Below are positions 8,316 to 16,651 of a DNA stretch of 64,000 bases, piece after piece. Each line of letters starts with the position of its first letter. Positions within the stretch are counted from its first letter, which is position 1. The stretch comes from Paenibacillaceae bacterium. GTDB taxonomy: Bacteria; Bacillota; Bacilli; Paenibacillales; NBRC-103111. The stretch spans positions 1 to 64,000 of the forward strand of contig JAQSYI010000026.1 of the NCBI GenBank assembly GCA_029256185.1, given 5' to 3'. The notes below the pieces were generated by a model. That model was not told where the DNA came from. It did not search any database and was given only the letters and a program-made list of their open reading frames with translations. Both the position numbers and the translations under genes were made by a program.

Positions 8316-9298
8316 TGATACTCGTTACCGGTGGTGCCGGATTTATCGGAAGCAACTACATCCGTTATCTCCTGGCCAAACATCCCGATTACCGGGTGGT
8401 CAATCTGGACGCGCTGACCTATGCCGGAAATCCTGACAATTTGAGCGGACTTGCCGCCGGGAAGCACTATGAGTTTGTTCATGGGGATATTGCGGACCGT
8501 CCGTTTGTTATGGAACTGTTTCAACGATATTGCTTTCAAGCGGTAGTCAACTTTGCGGCAGAATCCCATGTGGACCGCAGCATCAGAGAACCGGATATCT
8601 TCGTCAAGACGAATATCGTGGGTACCCATGTGCTGCTGGACGCGGCATTGAAGACGGGTGTGGCGAAGTTCGTGCAAGTATCCACCGACGAGGTATACGG
8701 CTCCCTCGGCCCCACAGGTTATTTTACGGAGGAGACGCCCCTTTCGCCGAACAGCCCTTATTCCGCCAGCAAAGCGGGGGCGGATATGCTGGTGCGCGCT
8801 TACTGCGAGACCTTCGGGCTTAACGCCTCCATTACCCGCTGCTCCAATAACTATGGACCATACCAATTCCCGGAGAAACTGATTCCGCTTATTATTTCCC
8901 GGGCTCTGAAGAATGAATCCGTACCTGTATATGGAGACGGGCTGAATGTGAGAGACTGGCTGCATGTGGAGGATCATTGCCGGGCCGTGGACCTGGTGCT
9001 GCATGAAGGCAAGGCCGGAGAGGCATACAACATAGGAGGCAACAACGAGCGGAACAATCTGGAATTGGTGCGGACAGTGCTGCGGGAGCTTAACAAGCCG
9101 GAGAGTCTCATCACTCATGTAGCCGACCGGCCCGGGCACGACCGCCGCTACGCCATTGATTCAGCCAAAATCCGGCGTGAATTGAACTGGACTCCCTTGC
9201 ATTCCTTTGATACCGGCATCGCTGCGACGGTCAAATGGTATTTGGGCAATCAACCCTGGTTGGCCCGGATACTGGCCCGGGAGGAGAAGCCCATATGA
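8312..9298 (+). CDS. rfbB: dTDP-glucose 4,6-dehydratase
   Basis: 328 residues. Start ATG at 8312 lies in the rfbC stop overlap with GGGAGG upstream; a second ATG follows at once. NAD-binding TGGAGFIGSNYIR at the N-terminus, VNFAAESHVDRSI, STDEVYGSLG with the catalytic Asp-Glu, YSASKAGADML with the Tyr-x3-Lys pair, and NNYGPYQFPEKLIP, all diagnostic of RmlB. It makes dTDP-4-keto-6-deoxyglucose, the substrate of RfbC. Its stop overlaps the rfbD start by four bases. Confidence 0.95.
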   Translation: MMILVTGGAGFIGSNYIRYLLAKHPDYRVVNLDALTYAGNPDNLSGLAAGKHYEFVHGDIADRPFVMELFQRYCFQAVVNFAAESHVDRSIREPDIFVKTNIVGTHVLLDAALKTGVAKFVQVSTDEVYGSLGPTGYFTEETPLSPNSPYSASKAGADMLVRAYCETFGLNASITRCSNNYGPYQFPEKLIPLIISRALKNESVPVYGDGLNVRDWLHVEDHCRAVDLVLHEGKAGEAYNIGGNNERNNLELVRTVLRELNKPESLITHVADRPGHDRRYAIDSAKIRRELNWTPLHSFDTGIAATVKWYLGNQPWLARILAREEKPI

Positions 9299-10134
9299 AG
9301 ATTCTGGTGACTGGAGCAAATGGGCAGCTGGGCCGGGAACTCATGGAGCAGATCACCGCCCGGGGCTGGCAAGGACATGGAACTGACCGAGATACGCTGG
9401 ATATTGCCGATCTGTCCCAATGCCTCAGAACATTGGGACGGTTGCAGCCCGATGCGGTCATTCATGCGGCAGCCTACACCGCCGTTGATCTGGCAGAGCA
9501 ACAGCCTGACGAAGCGTACCGGATCAACACATTGGGTACCCGCAATATTGCCGCTGCCGCGGCGGCAACCGGGGCCAAATGCTGTATTGTCAGCACCGAT
9601 TATGTGTTCGACGGGACCAAGGCCGAGCCGTACCGGGAATATGACCGGACCAATCCCCAGACTGTGTACGGGTTGACCAAGTTGGCCGGAGAACAGCTGG
9701 CTGCCAGCCTGAACCCCCGCTGGTATGTGGTTCGGACTGCCTGGCTCTACGGCAAACACGGCTCCAATTTCGTGAACACCATGCTTAAGCTGGCAGAAAA
9801 ACAATCCCCGCTGTCCGTTGTCCATGACCAGCGGGGCTGCCCCACCAATGCGGCGGATCTGGCCGCCTTTCTGCTGGAGCTGGTGGCAACCGAATATTAC
9901 GGCATCTATCATGCCGTGAACGCGGGTGAATGCAGCTGGTATGAGCTCGCCGCTTCGATCTTTGCGGAGAAAGGTTTGCCGGTGGACCTTCGTCCCTGCA
10001 CGACTGAACAGTTCCCGCGGCCGGCCAAACGGCCCGCATATTCCGTGTTGGATTCCTTGGCCATCCGCACCAACGGCTTCAAGCCCCTGCGTCCTTGGCA
10101 GGAGGCCCTCAAGGATTATTTGCGCAACGCATAA
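9295..10134 (+). CDS. rfbD: dTDP-4-dehydrorhamnose reductase
   Basis: 279 residues. Start ATG at 9295 overlaps the rfbB stop (ATGA) and is preceded by GGAGGAG; the frame is open 60 nt further but that is inside rfbB. RmlD features: MKILVTGANGQLGREL, HAAAYTAVDLAE, STDYVFDGTK, YGLTKLAGEQL (Tyr-x3-Lys) and VVRTAWLYG. It performs the final NAD(P)H reduction to dTDP-L-rhamnose. The thymidylyltransferase rfbA, normally in the same cluster, is absent from this window. The operon ends in a hairpin shared with the convergent pflA. Confidence 0.94.
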   Translation: MKILVTGANGQLGRELMEQITARGWQGHGTDRDTLDIADLSQCLRTLGRLQPDAVIHAAAYTAVDLAEQQPDEAYRINTLGTRNIAAAAAATGAKCCIVSTDYVFDGTKAEPYREYDRTNPQTVYGLTKLAGEQLAASLNPRWYVVRTAWLYGKHGSNFVNTMLKLAEKQSPLSVVHDQRGCPTNAADLAAFLLELVATEYYGIYHAVNAGECSWYELAASIFAEKGLPVDLRPCTTEQFPRPAKRPAYSVLDSLAIRTNGFKPLRPWQEALKDYLRNA

Positions 10135-10146
10135 GCCGAATGCCAA

Positions 10147-10194
10147 AATACGCCGCAGTGTCAAAGGCATAAGCCTCTGCTCCCGCGGCGTATT
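10147..10194. terminator. Shared hairpin between convergent rfbD and pflA
   Basis: Perfect 10-bp arms AATACGCCGC (10147-10156) and GCGGCGTATT (10185-10194) with a smaller AGGC/GCCT hairpin inside. No strong T-tract on either side, but it lies in the 73-nt gap between converging genes. Confidence 0.6.
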
Positions 10195-10207
10195 ACAATC
10201 TCTAACG

Positions 10208-10963
10208 TTATTCCCTGTTGGCTGCTGCAATGCCGTCCGAGCTTGCTTGTCCCAGCTCGATCAACCGTTTTGCCCGCGCCACTTCTGCCTCGGTAGGCGT
10301 AGGCACGCCCTCCAGCGGGTAGGCCTTTCCCAACTGCTCCCACTTATAGACACCCATCTGATGGTAGGGAAGAATCTCCACCTTCTCTACCGTCTGCAGA
10401 GTACCGATAAACCTCCCGAGTCCCAGCAAATCCTCTTCGTCATCGGTTATTCCCGGTACCAGCACATGTCTGACCCACATCTTCTTGCCGTTATCGGACA
10501 GCCATCGGGCGAACTTCAGAATCCGGTCATTAGGCTGTCCGGTGAGCTTGATGTGCTTCTCCCGGTTGATCTGCTTCAGATCAAGCAATACCAGGTCCGT
10601 CTCCGCCAGCAATTCCTCCAGGTGGGAAGCGTCGTTGAAGCCTGAAGTATCCAACGCTGTATGCAGCTTCCACCGGGCATGCACCTCCCGGAACAGCTGC
10701 GCCACGAAGATAGGCTGAAGGGTAGGTTCTCCCCCCGTAACGGTCAGCCCTCCTTCCGAGCCCTCGTAATAAGTCAGGTAAGGCTCAATTTCGCTTAACA
10801 CCTGTTCTACAGTCATGGGCTTGCCGGCAGAAGGATTCCATGAATCCGGATTATGGCAATACATGCACTGCAGCGCACAGCCCTGCATGAACAGCACAAA
10901 CCGTATGCCCGGACCGTCAACAGTACCGAAGGTTTCTAAGGAATGTATGCGTCCGGTTACCAT
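10208..10963 (-). CDS. pflA: Pyruvate formate-lyase activating enzyme (radical SAM)
   Basis: 251 residues; ATG at 10963 with GGGAGGGGG upstream. The radical-SAM cluster motif CALQCMYC (Cys-x3-Cys-x2-Cys) lies near residue 30, after the family opening RIHSLETFGTVDGPGIRFV. The glycine motif VTGGEPTLQP binds SAM, and VPGITDDEEDL is typical of PflA. It abstracts hydrogen from the glycyl-radical loop of PflB. It follows pflB by 99 nt on the same strand, so the two are likely co-transcribed. Confidence 0.95.
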   Translation of the reverse strand: MVTGRIHSLETFGTVDGPGIRFVLFMQGCALQCMYCHNPDSWNPSAGKPMTVEQVLSEIEPYLTYYEGSEGGLTVTGGEPTLQPIFVAQLFREVHARWKLHTALDTSGFNDASHLEELLAETDLVLLDLKQINREKHIKLTGQPNDRILKFARWLSDNGKKMWVRHVLVPGITDDEEDLLGLGRFIGTLQTVEKVEILPYHQMGVYKWEQLGKAYPLEGVPTPTEAEVARAKRLIELGQASSDGIAAANRE

Positions 10964-11062
10964 TATTGACGCCCCCTCCCAAAAAATATATTGTTACCGG
11001 CCTTCACACGAACCCATGCTTCAATGCCGGGAAACGTCTTGCTCCGCAAGGCAATAGGCTCT

Positions 11063-13333
11063 TCACACCTTGCTGTGGAAGGTCCGGTTAATCACATCCA
11101 GCTGCTGTTCCCGGCTTAGCTTAGTGAAGTTAACCGCATAGCCGGAAACCCGGATCGTAAGCTGCGGATACTTCTCCGGATGCTCCATCGCATCTAGCAG
11201 CTGCTCCCGGTCAAACACATTCACATTCAAATGATGCCCCATCCTGCCGAAATACCCGTCCATCAGCGCAACCAAATTCCGCTTGCGGTCTGACATCTCC
11301 CGTCCCAGAGCCTTGGGGATGATGGAAAACGTGTTGGATATTCCATCAAGTGCGTGCTCGTAAGGCAGCTTGGATACGCTGTTGAGCGAGGCCAATGCCC
11401 CCTTCTTGTCGCGTCCGTGCATCGGATTGGCCCCCGGGGCAAAAGGCTCGCCCGCTTTCCGACCATCAGGGGTAGCCCCCGTTTTCTTTCCGTAAACCAC
11501 ATTGGACGTAATCGTCAGCACAGACATGGTAGGAACCGCGCCGCGGTAGGCCTTGTGCTTGCGCAGCTTGTTCATGAACAGCTCCACAATACCCGAGGCT
11601 ATGCTGTCTACCCGTTCGTCGTTGTTGCCGTATTGGGGATAATCTCCATCTATCGTGAAATCCACGGCGATTCCGTTGTCATTGCGTACAGGCGTGACCT
11701 TGGCGTGCTTGATGGCCGAAAGAGAGTCGGCGACAACGGATAAACCGGCGATTCCGCAAGCCATGGTGCGGAAAATCTCACGGTCATGCAGAGCCATCTC
11801 AAGCCGCTCATAGCTATACTTATCATGCATATAGTGTATGACATTCAAGGTGTTCATGTACAGCCTGGCCAGCCATTCCAGCATCTGGTCGTATCTCTGC
11901 ATTACCTCGTTATACTCCAGCACCTCTGACGTAACGGGGGCAAATACAGGTGCAACCTGCAGACCCAGCTTCTCGTCTGTGCCGCCGTTGATGGCATACA
12001 GCAGGGCTTTGGCCAGATTGGCCCGGGCGCCGAAGAATTGCATCTGCTTGCCGATGCGCATGGCCGAGACACAGCAGGCGATCCCGTAGTCATCTCCGTA
12101 ATGAGGCCGCATGAGATCATCATTCTCATATTGAATGGAACTGGTCTCTATAGAAACTTTGGCGCAGAACTCCTTGAAATTCTGCGGCAGCCGCGTGGAC
12201 CATAACACCGTCAGGTTGGGCTCGGGAGCTGGCCCCAAGTTATACAGGGTCTGTAGAAACCGGAATGAATTCCTGGTTACTCTGGTCGCACCATTCAAGG
12301 ACATGCCGCCGATTGCCTCGGTAACCCAGGTGGGATCGCCGCTGAACAGCTCATTATATTCCGGTGTGCGGAGGAATTTCACGATCCGCAGCTTCATGAT
12401 GAAATGGTCAACCAACTCCTGGGCTTGCTCTTCTGTCAACGCTCCTTCTTTTAGGTCGCGTTCGATATAAATATCCAAGAAACTGGATACCCGGCCCAAA
12501 CTCATTGCGGCTCCGTTCTGTTCCTTGATCGCGGCCAAATAGCCGTAATAAGTCCATTGAACAGCCTCAGTAGCATTGCGTGCGGGCAATCCGATATCAT
12601 GTCCGTAAGAGCGGGCCATCTTCTTCAGTTCCTGCAAGGAACGAAGCTGCTCGGAGAGCTCTTCCCTGGCCCGGATTGTACTGTCCGAGAGCTCGTCGAT
12701 CTCCAGAAGAAGCTGATCCTTTTGCTTGTAGGCGATTAGCGCGTCCACCCCATAAAGAGCAATTCTGCGGTAATCCCCAATAATCCTGCCCCGTCCGTAC
12801 GCATCAGGCAATCCGGTAATAATCCCGGCTTTGCGCGCCGCGCGCATCTCTGAGGTATAAGCGTCAAATACGGCCTGGTTATGAGTTTTACGGACCTCTG
12901 TAAATAGCTTGACCATCTGTTCCGGAAGCTTGTACCCGTAAGCCTCACAAGAATCGATTACCATCCGAATGCCGCCGAAGGGCTGAATGCTCCGCTTGAA
13001 GGGCTCATCCGTCTGCAGACCGACGATCCTCTCCAGGGACTTATCCAGATATCCGGGAGCATGGGATACGATTGAAGAGATGGTATTCACATCAATATCA
13101 AGGACGCCGCCCTTTTCCCGTTCCTCCCGGGAGAGCTTCTGTATCATTTCCCACAACCGGCGGGTCTGTTCGGTCGGGCCAACCAGAAAATCGCCATTGC
13201 CCTCGTAGGGACTAAGATTTTTTTCCAGAAAATCAGGAAGATCCACTTGGGTCATCCATTTGCCCTTGTTAAAAAAGCGCCAGGGTGAATTCTGATCCGG
13301 TTTTACCGGAGCATCCAGCTGCATCACAGACAT
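11063..13333 (-). CDS. pflB: Formate C-acetyltransferase (pyruvate formate-lyase)
   Basis: 756 residues from ATG at 13333 (MSVMQLDAPVK), preceded by GGGAGGTG; an upstream in-frame ATG lies on the wrong side of that ribosome site. The active-site cysteine pair is in DYGIACCVSAM and the glycyl-radical loop in TIRVSGYAVNF near the C-terminus. It splits pyruvate with CoA into acetyl-CoA and formate without oxygen; the product feeds AdhE encoded just upstream. Only 177 nt separate it from adhE and I see no FNR box or clear promoter there, so transcription may come from the adhE promoter. Confidence 0.96.
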   Translation of the reverse strand: MSVMQLDAPVKPDQNSPWRFFNKGKWMTQVDLPDFLEKNLSPYEGNGDFLVGPTEQTRRLWEMIQKLSREEREKGGVLDIDVNTISSIVSHAPGYLDKSLERIVGLQTDEPFKRSIQPFGGIRMVIDSCEAYGYKLPEQMVKLFTEVRKTHNQAVFDAYTSEMRAARKAGIITGLPDAYGRGRIIGDYRRIALYGVDALIAYKQKDQLLLEIDELSDSTIRAREELSEQLRSLQELKKMARSYGHDIGLPARNATEAVQWTYYGYLAAIKEQNGAAMSLGRVSSFLDIYIERDLKEGALTEEQAQELVDHFIMKLRIVKFLRTPEYNELFSGDPTWVTEAIGGMSLNGATRVTRNSFRFLQTLYNLGPAPEPNLTVLWSTRLPQNFKEFCAKVSIETSSIQYENDDLMRPHYGDDYGIACCVSAMRIGKQMQFFGARANLAKALLYAINGGTDEKLGLQVAPVFAPVTSEVLEYNEVMQRYDQMLEWLARLYMNTLNVIHYMHDKYSYERLEMALHDREIFRTMACGIAGLSVVADSLSAIKHAKVTPVRNDNGIAVDFTIDGDYPQYGNNDERVDSIASGIVELFMNKLRKHKAYRGAVPTMSVLTITSNVVYGKKTGATPDGRKAGEPFAPGANPMHGRDKKGALASLNSVSKLPYEHALDGISNTFSIIPKALGREMSDRKRNLVALMDGYFGRMGHHLNVNVFDREQLLDAMEHPEKYPQLTIRVSGYAVNFTKLSREQQLDVINRTFHSKV

Positions 13334-13373
13334 TGCCGCACCTCCCAATAGTGATACGTTTCTCCTCTAAATG

Positions 13374-13414
13374 AGAAAACAATGGGGATTGCAGACTTGC
13401 ACAATCCCCATTGT
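13374..13414 (-). terminator. Strong hairpin between adhE and pflB
   Basis: Perfect 13-bp arms ACAATGGGGATTG (13379-13391) and CAATCCCCATTGT (13402-13414) are followed on the minus strand by TTTTCTC. It looks like an adhE terminator or an attenuating/processing hairpin. It leaves only about 40 nt before the pflB start. Confidence 0.7.
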
Positions 13415-13510
13415 CGTAAAACCTACACTATTAATGATGCGTTGTTGCGTCTGTTCCTAGTCTTGTTGCGTCCCTGGACAACCAGGGTTTTTGCAGGCAG
13501 AAATACTGGA

Positions 13511-16114
13511 TTATTCCTTGCCGTAGAACGCTTTGCGGTAGATATCGGCAAGCTCGGTAACAAGCGGCATTCTCGGATTGGCCGTGGTGCATTGGTCCTC
13601 GAAGGCGCGGTCGGCCAGATAGTCAACCTTGACCTCAAATTCCTTGGCATCGATGCCGGCATCCTGGAAGGTTGCAGGCAGGTTCAGCTTCTTGTTCAGC
13701 TCCTGAATCGCCTTGATCAGGCTGGAGACTCCTTCTTCTGTTGTACGGGCAGGCAAGCCCAGCACCCGTGCAATCTCCGCATAGCGAAGGTCGGCGATGA
13801 AGTGGTCATATTTCGGGAACGAAGCGAATTTAGTCGGCTTGGTTGCGTTATAGCGGATGACATAAGGCATCAGGATGGCATTGGTACGTCCGTGCGGAGT
13901 ATGGAACTCGGCACCCCATTTATGCGCCAGGCTGTGATTGATTCCCAGGAACGCATTGGAGAAGGCCATACCGGCGATAGTCGATGCGTTATGCATTCTT
14001 TCACGGGCAACCGGATCTCCGGCATAGGATTTCTCGATATTTTCGAATACCAGCTGAATGGCCTTCATTGCCAGACCATCGGTATAGTCATTGGCCATGA
14101 TGGATACATAAGCTTCAATCGCATGAGTCAGTACGTCCATACCGGTATCGGCCACCAGACCGCGCGGCAGAGTCAGCACATATTCAGGGTCAATGATTGC
14201 AACATCCGGAGTCAGCTCATAGTCAGCCAGCGGATACTTGGTGTTGCCTGCGTTTTTGTCGGTAATAACCGCGAAGGAAGTAACTTCCGAGCCTGTACCG
14301 GAGGTTGTCGGAATAGCGACAAACTTCGCTTTTTTGCCCAGGCGTGGATATTTGTAGATCCGTTTGCGGATATCCATGAACTTTTGCTTGATGGCGCCGA
14401 AGTCCGTGTCCGGATATTCGAAGAACAGCCACATAGCCTTCGCTGCGTCCATTGCGGAACCGCCGCCCAGTGCGATGATGCAGTCCGGTTGGAAGCGTTC
14501 CATCATGGCCCGGCCGCGTTCTACGGTTTCAACGGAAGGATCCGGTTCAACCTCGGAGAATACTTCAACATATACCGGATTTTGACGCTTGCGCAGGTAG
14601 TATTCAATCTTCTCGACATAACCGAATTTAACCATCATCGGGTCAGTAATAATTGCGATACGGGAGATATCAGGCATTTTGGCCAGATATTGAGTCGCTC
14701 CCTTTTCGAAGTAAATCTTCGGAGGTACTTTAAACCATTGCATATTCACGGTACGGTAAGCCACCCTTTTAATGTTGATCAAGTTGACTGCCGTTACGTT
14801 CGACGCAGTGGAGTTTCCGCCGTAAGAGCCGCAGCCCAGTGTCAAAGAAGGCAGGTTGGTGTTGTAAATATCGCCGATGGCCCCGTGAGTCGAAGGGGAG
14901 TTGACGATGACACGGCCGGTTTGCAGACGGTTCGCGAATGCAGTGATCACGTCTTGGTCGTTGGAGTGGATTGCCGCGCTGTGGCCCATGCCGCCGAAAG
15001 CTACGATTTCAGCTGCGCGCTCAATGCCTTGATCTGCGTTCTTGACCTTGTAGCAAGCCAGGATCGGGGACAGCTTCTCGGCAGACAGCGGGAACTTGGT
15101 GCCTACGCCGGAGATTTCAGCAATCAGGATCTTGGTGTTGGCCGGAACAGTCAGACCAGCCATCTCAGCGATCTTCACAGCCGGTTGACCTACGATAACC
15201 GGGTTAACCGCACATTTCTCCAGGTTGATCGCAAGCTTGGTCAGTTGCTCGATCTCTTGCGGGTTCAGGAAGTAGCAGCCTTGGTCGGCGAAGCACTTCT
15301 TGGTGGTTTCATAGATGGATTCTTCGATAACAACCGCTTGCTCGGAAGCACAGATCATACCGTTGTCGAAGGATTTGGATAGGATGATGTCGTTGACTGC
15401 TTGTTTGATATTGGCAGACTTCTCGATGAAAGCCGGAACGTTGCCCGCGCCTACGCCCAGAGCCGGTTTGCCGCTGCTGTAAGCTGCTTTAACCATGCCG
15501 GGACCGCCGGTTGCCAGGATCAAGGAGATGCCGGGGTGGTTCATCAAGATATTGGTTGCTTCAATAGAAGGAGTTTCGATCCATTGGATTGCATGCTCCG
15601 GAGCACCGTTGGCTACAGCTGCGTCCAGCAAGACCTTAGTTGCTGCAGACGAACACTTCTGAGCGGATGGATGGAATGCGAAGATAATCGGATTCCGGGT
15701 CTTAGCGGCGATCAAGGATTTGAACATGGCTGTGGAAGTCGGGTTAGTAACAGGAGTTACGCCTGCGATTACACCAACCGGCTCAGCCACTTTCTTGAAG
15801 TTTTCGTATGGGTTCTCTTCGATGACACCGACGGTTTTTTCATACTTGATGCTGTGGTAGATATATTCTGTTGCGAATATATTCTTCGTAATTTTGTCTT
15901 CATATACGCCGCGGCCGGTTTCTTCCACAGCCAGCTTGGCCAGATACATATGCTTGTCAAGCCCGGCCAAAGCCATTTCTTGAACGATCTTGTCGATTTG
16001 TGCTTGATCCAGCTTCATGTACTCCTGATAGGCTACTTTAGCGCGTTGGATCAACTGGTCAACCTGCTCTTGCGCTGTCAGCTGCTCTTTTAGTTTGGTT
16101 TCTTTAACCGCCAT
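13511..16114 (-). CDS. adhE: Bifunctional acetaldehyde/alcohol dehydrogenase
   Basis: 867 residues; ATG at 16114 with TAGGAGG upstream. The N-terminal half is an aldehyde dehydrogenase with the catalytic Cys in NGMICASEQAVV. The C-terminal half is an iron-dependent alcohol dehydrogenase with GGGSAMDAAK and metal-binding histidines in HAIEAYVS and INHSLAHKWGAEFHTPHG. It reduces acetyl-CoA to ethanol, regenerating two NAD+. Family proteins form filaments called spirosomes. The upstream region holds two FNR-type boxes, so expression should be induced without oxygen by the FNR encoded at 6825. Confidence 0.97.
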   Translation of the reverse strand: MAVKETKLKEQLTAQEQVDQLIQRAKVAYQEYMKLDQAQIDKIVQEMALAGLDKHMYLAKLAVEETGRGVYEDKITKNIFATEYIYHSIKYEKTVGVIEENPYENFKKVAEPVGVIAGVTPVTNPTSTAMFKSLIAAKTRNPIIFAFHPSAQKCSSAATKVLLDAAVANGAPEHAIQWIETPSIEATNILMNHPGISLILATGGPGMVKAAYSSGKPALGVGAGNVPAFIEKSANIKQAVNDIILSKSFDNGMICASEQAVVIEESIYETTKKCFADQGCYFLNPQEIEQLTKLAINLEKCAVNPVIVGQPAVKIAEMAGLTVPANTKILIAEISGVGTKFPLSAEKLSPILACYKVKNADQGIERAAEIVAFGGMGHSAAIHSNDQDVITAFANRLQTGRVIVNSPSTHGAIGDIYNTNLPSLTLGCGSYGGNSTASNVTAVNLINIKRVAYRTVNMQWFKVPPKIYFEKGATQYLAKMPDISRIAIITDPMMVKFGYVEKIEYYLRKRQNPVYVEVFSEVEPDPSVETVERGRAMMERFQPDCIIALGGGSAMDAAKAMWLFFEYPDTDFGAIKQKFMDIRKRIYKYPRLGKKAKFVAIPTTSGTGSEVTSFAVITDKNAGNTKYPLADYELTPDVAIIDPEYVLTLPRGLVADTGMDVLTHAIEAYVSIMANDYTDGLAMKAIQLVFENIEKSYAGDPVARERMHNASTIAGMAFSNAFLGINHSLAHKWGAEFHTPHGRTNAILMPYVIRYNATKPTKFASFPKYDHFIADLRYAEIARVLGLPARTTEEGVSSLIKAIQELNKKLNLPATFQDAGIDAKEFEVKVDYLADRAFEDQCTTANPRMPLVTELADIYRKAFYGKE

Positions 16115-16149
16115 AATAACTCTGCCTCCTATACCTGATTCAGGTTTTT

Positions 16150-16191
16150 ATATTAAACAAGGATATCCACGTTATTGTGACACTTATCACA
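16150..16191 (-). promoter_or_regulatory. FNR box with correctly placed -10 for adhE
   Basis: TGTGA-CACTTA-TCACA (16176-16191) is a perfect match to the B. subtilis FNR box. On the minus strand TAATAT (16155-16150) could be a -10, giving a start near 16143 and placing the box centre at about -40.5, the class II activation position. The adhE start codon is about 29 nt beyond. Confidence 0.75.
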
Positions 16192-16240
16192 GTAACATAT
16201 TTATTCCAGCTTGGCTACTGTGAAGTATGTTACGGTTTCA

Positions 16241-16256
16241 CGTGAATATTTTCACA
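16241..16256 (-). promoter_or_regulatory. Second FNR-type box upstream of adhE
   Basis: CGTGA-ATATTT-TCACA matches the FNR box with one mismatch in ten. Its centre is 65 bp from the first box, about six helical turns, so both dimers would face the same side of the DNA. Confidence 0.65.
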
Positions 16257-16273
16257 ACCCTTTGATATTTTTG

Positions 16274-16302
16274 ATTATAGCTAATCTTTTTTCATTCGTA
16301 AA
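16274..16302 (-). promoter_or_regulatory. Possible distal SigA promoter of adhE
   Basis: On the minus strand TTTACG (16302-16297), a 17-nt spacer and TATAAT (16279-16274). Both FNR boxes would lie downstream of its start, so they could repress it while activating the proximal promoter. Confidence 0.5.
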
Positions 16303-16415
16303 GAGTGTACAAACGCTTACATTAAAAAGATTTTATTTTGACAATTGTTTGCGTTTTCAAATGCCATTTTCATAGATAAATATTACAAAATTGTTGCAGA
16401 GTCCATTACTCCGGC

Positions 16416-16475
16416 TTATTCAGCCGCTTTTTCCGCCAAAATCAGACACATTTTTTTGTAGATTTTGGCAATCAT
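16416..16475 (-). CDS. Small ORF, 19 residues, strong ribosome site
   Basis: ATG at 16475 follows AAAGGAGGG at 8-nt spacing and encodes MIAKIYKKMCLILAEKAAE, then TAA. It lies 300 nt upstream of adhE on the same strand and before the distal adhE promoter. The peptide is cationic in its first half, with a short hydrophobic stretch and one cysteine. I recognise no family. It could be a leader peptide or a small membrane-active or signalling peptide. The quality of the ribosome site is the main evidence that it is translated. Confidence 0.4.
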   Translation of the reverse strand: MIAKIYKKMCLILAEKAAE

Positions 16476-16496
16476 GCAATTAACCCTCCTTTCGCT

Positions 16497-16515
16497 AAGG
16501 GCGTGTTTGCAAACT
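16497..16515. repeat. Solo end of a MITE-like element
   Basis: AAGGGCGTGTTTGCAAACT resembles the terminal inverted repeats of the MITE-like elements at 27784-27941 and 62246-62411. I found no partner end nearby, so it may be a remnant or a chance match. Confidence 0.35.
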
Positions 16516-16612
16516 TGGCTAGGTTATCATTCCCTGTTCAGGTGATCTTAACCACGCTTATAACCAATGCTGCATTCCCTCGGGGAGCACGAATAATCCC
16601 CCTTTGAAACGG

Positions 16613-16641
16613 AAAACCGCCAAGCTTAGATGCCTGGCGGT
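16613..16641 (-). terminator. Terminator after the Mrr-like membrane protein
   Basis: Arms ACCGCCA (16616-16622) and TGGCGGT (16635-16641); on the minus strand the hairpin is followed by TTTTCCGTTTC. It lies 11 nt after the stop codon. Confidence 0.7.
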
Positions 16642-16651
16642 CCGGTTGACG

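Noticed and set aside
13382..15382. 666-codon plus-strand frame opposite adhE
   Set aside because: Shadow of adhE: no ribosome site, no domain, and adhE is unambiguous on the other strand.
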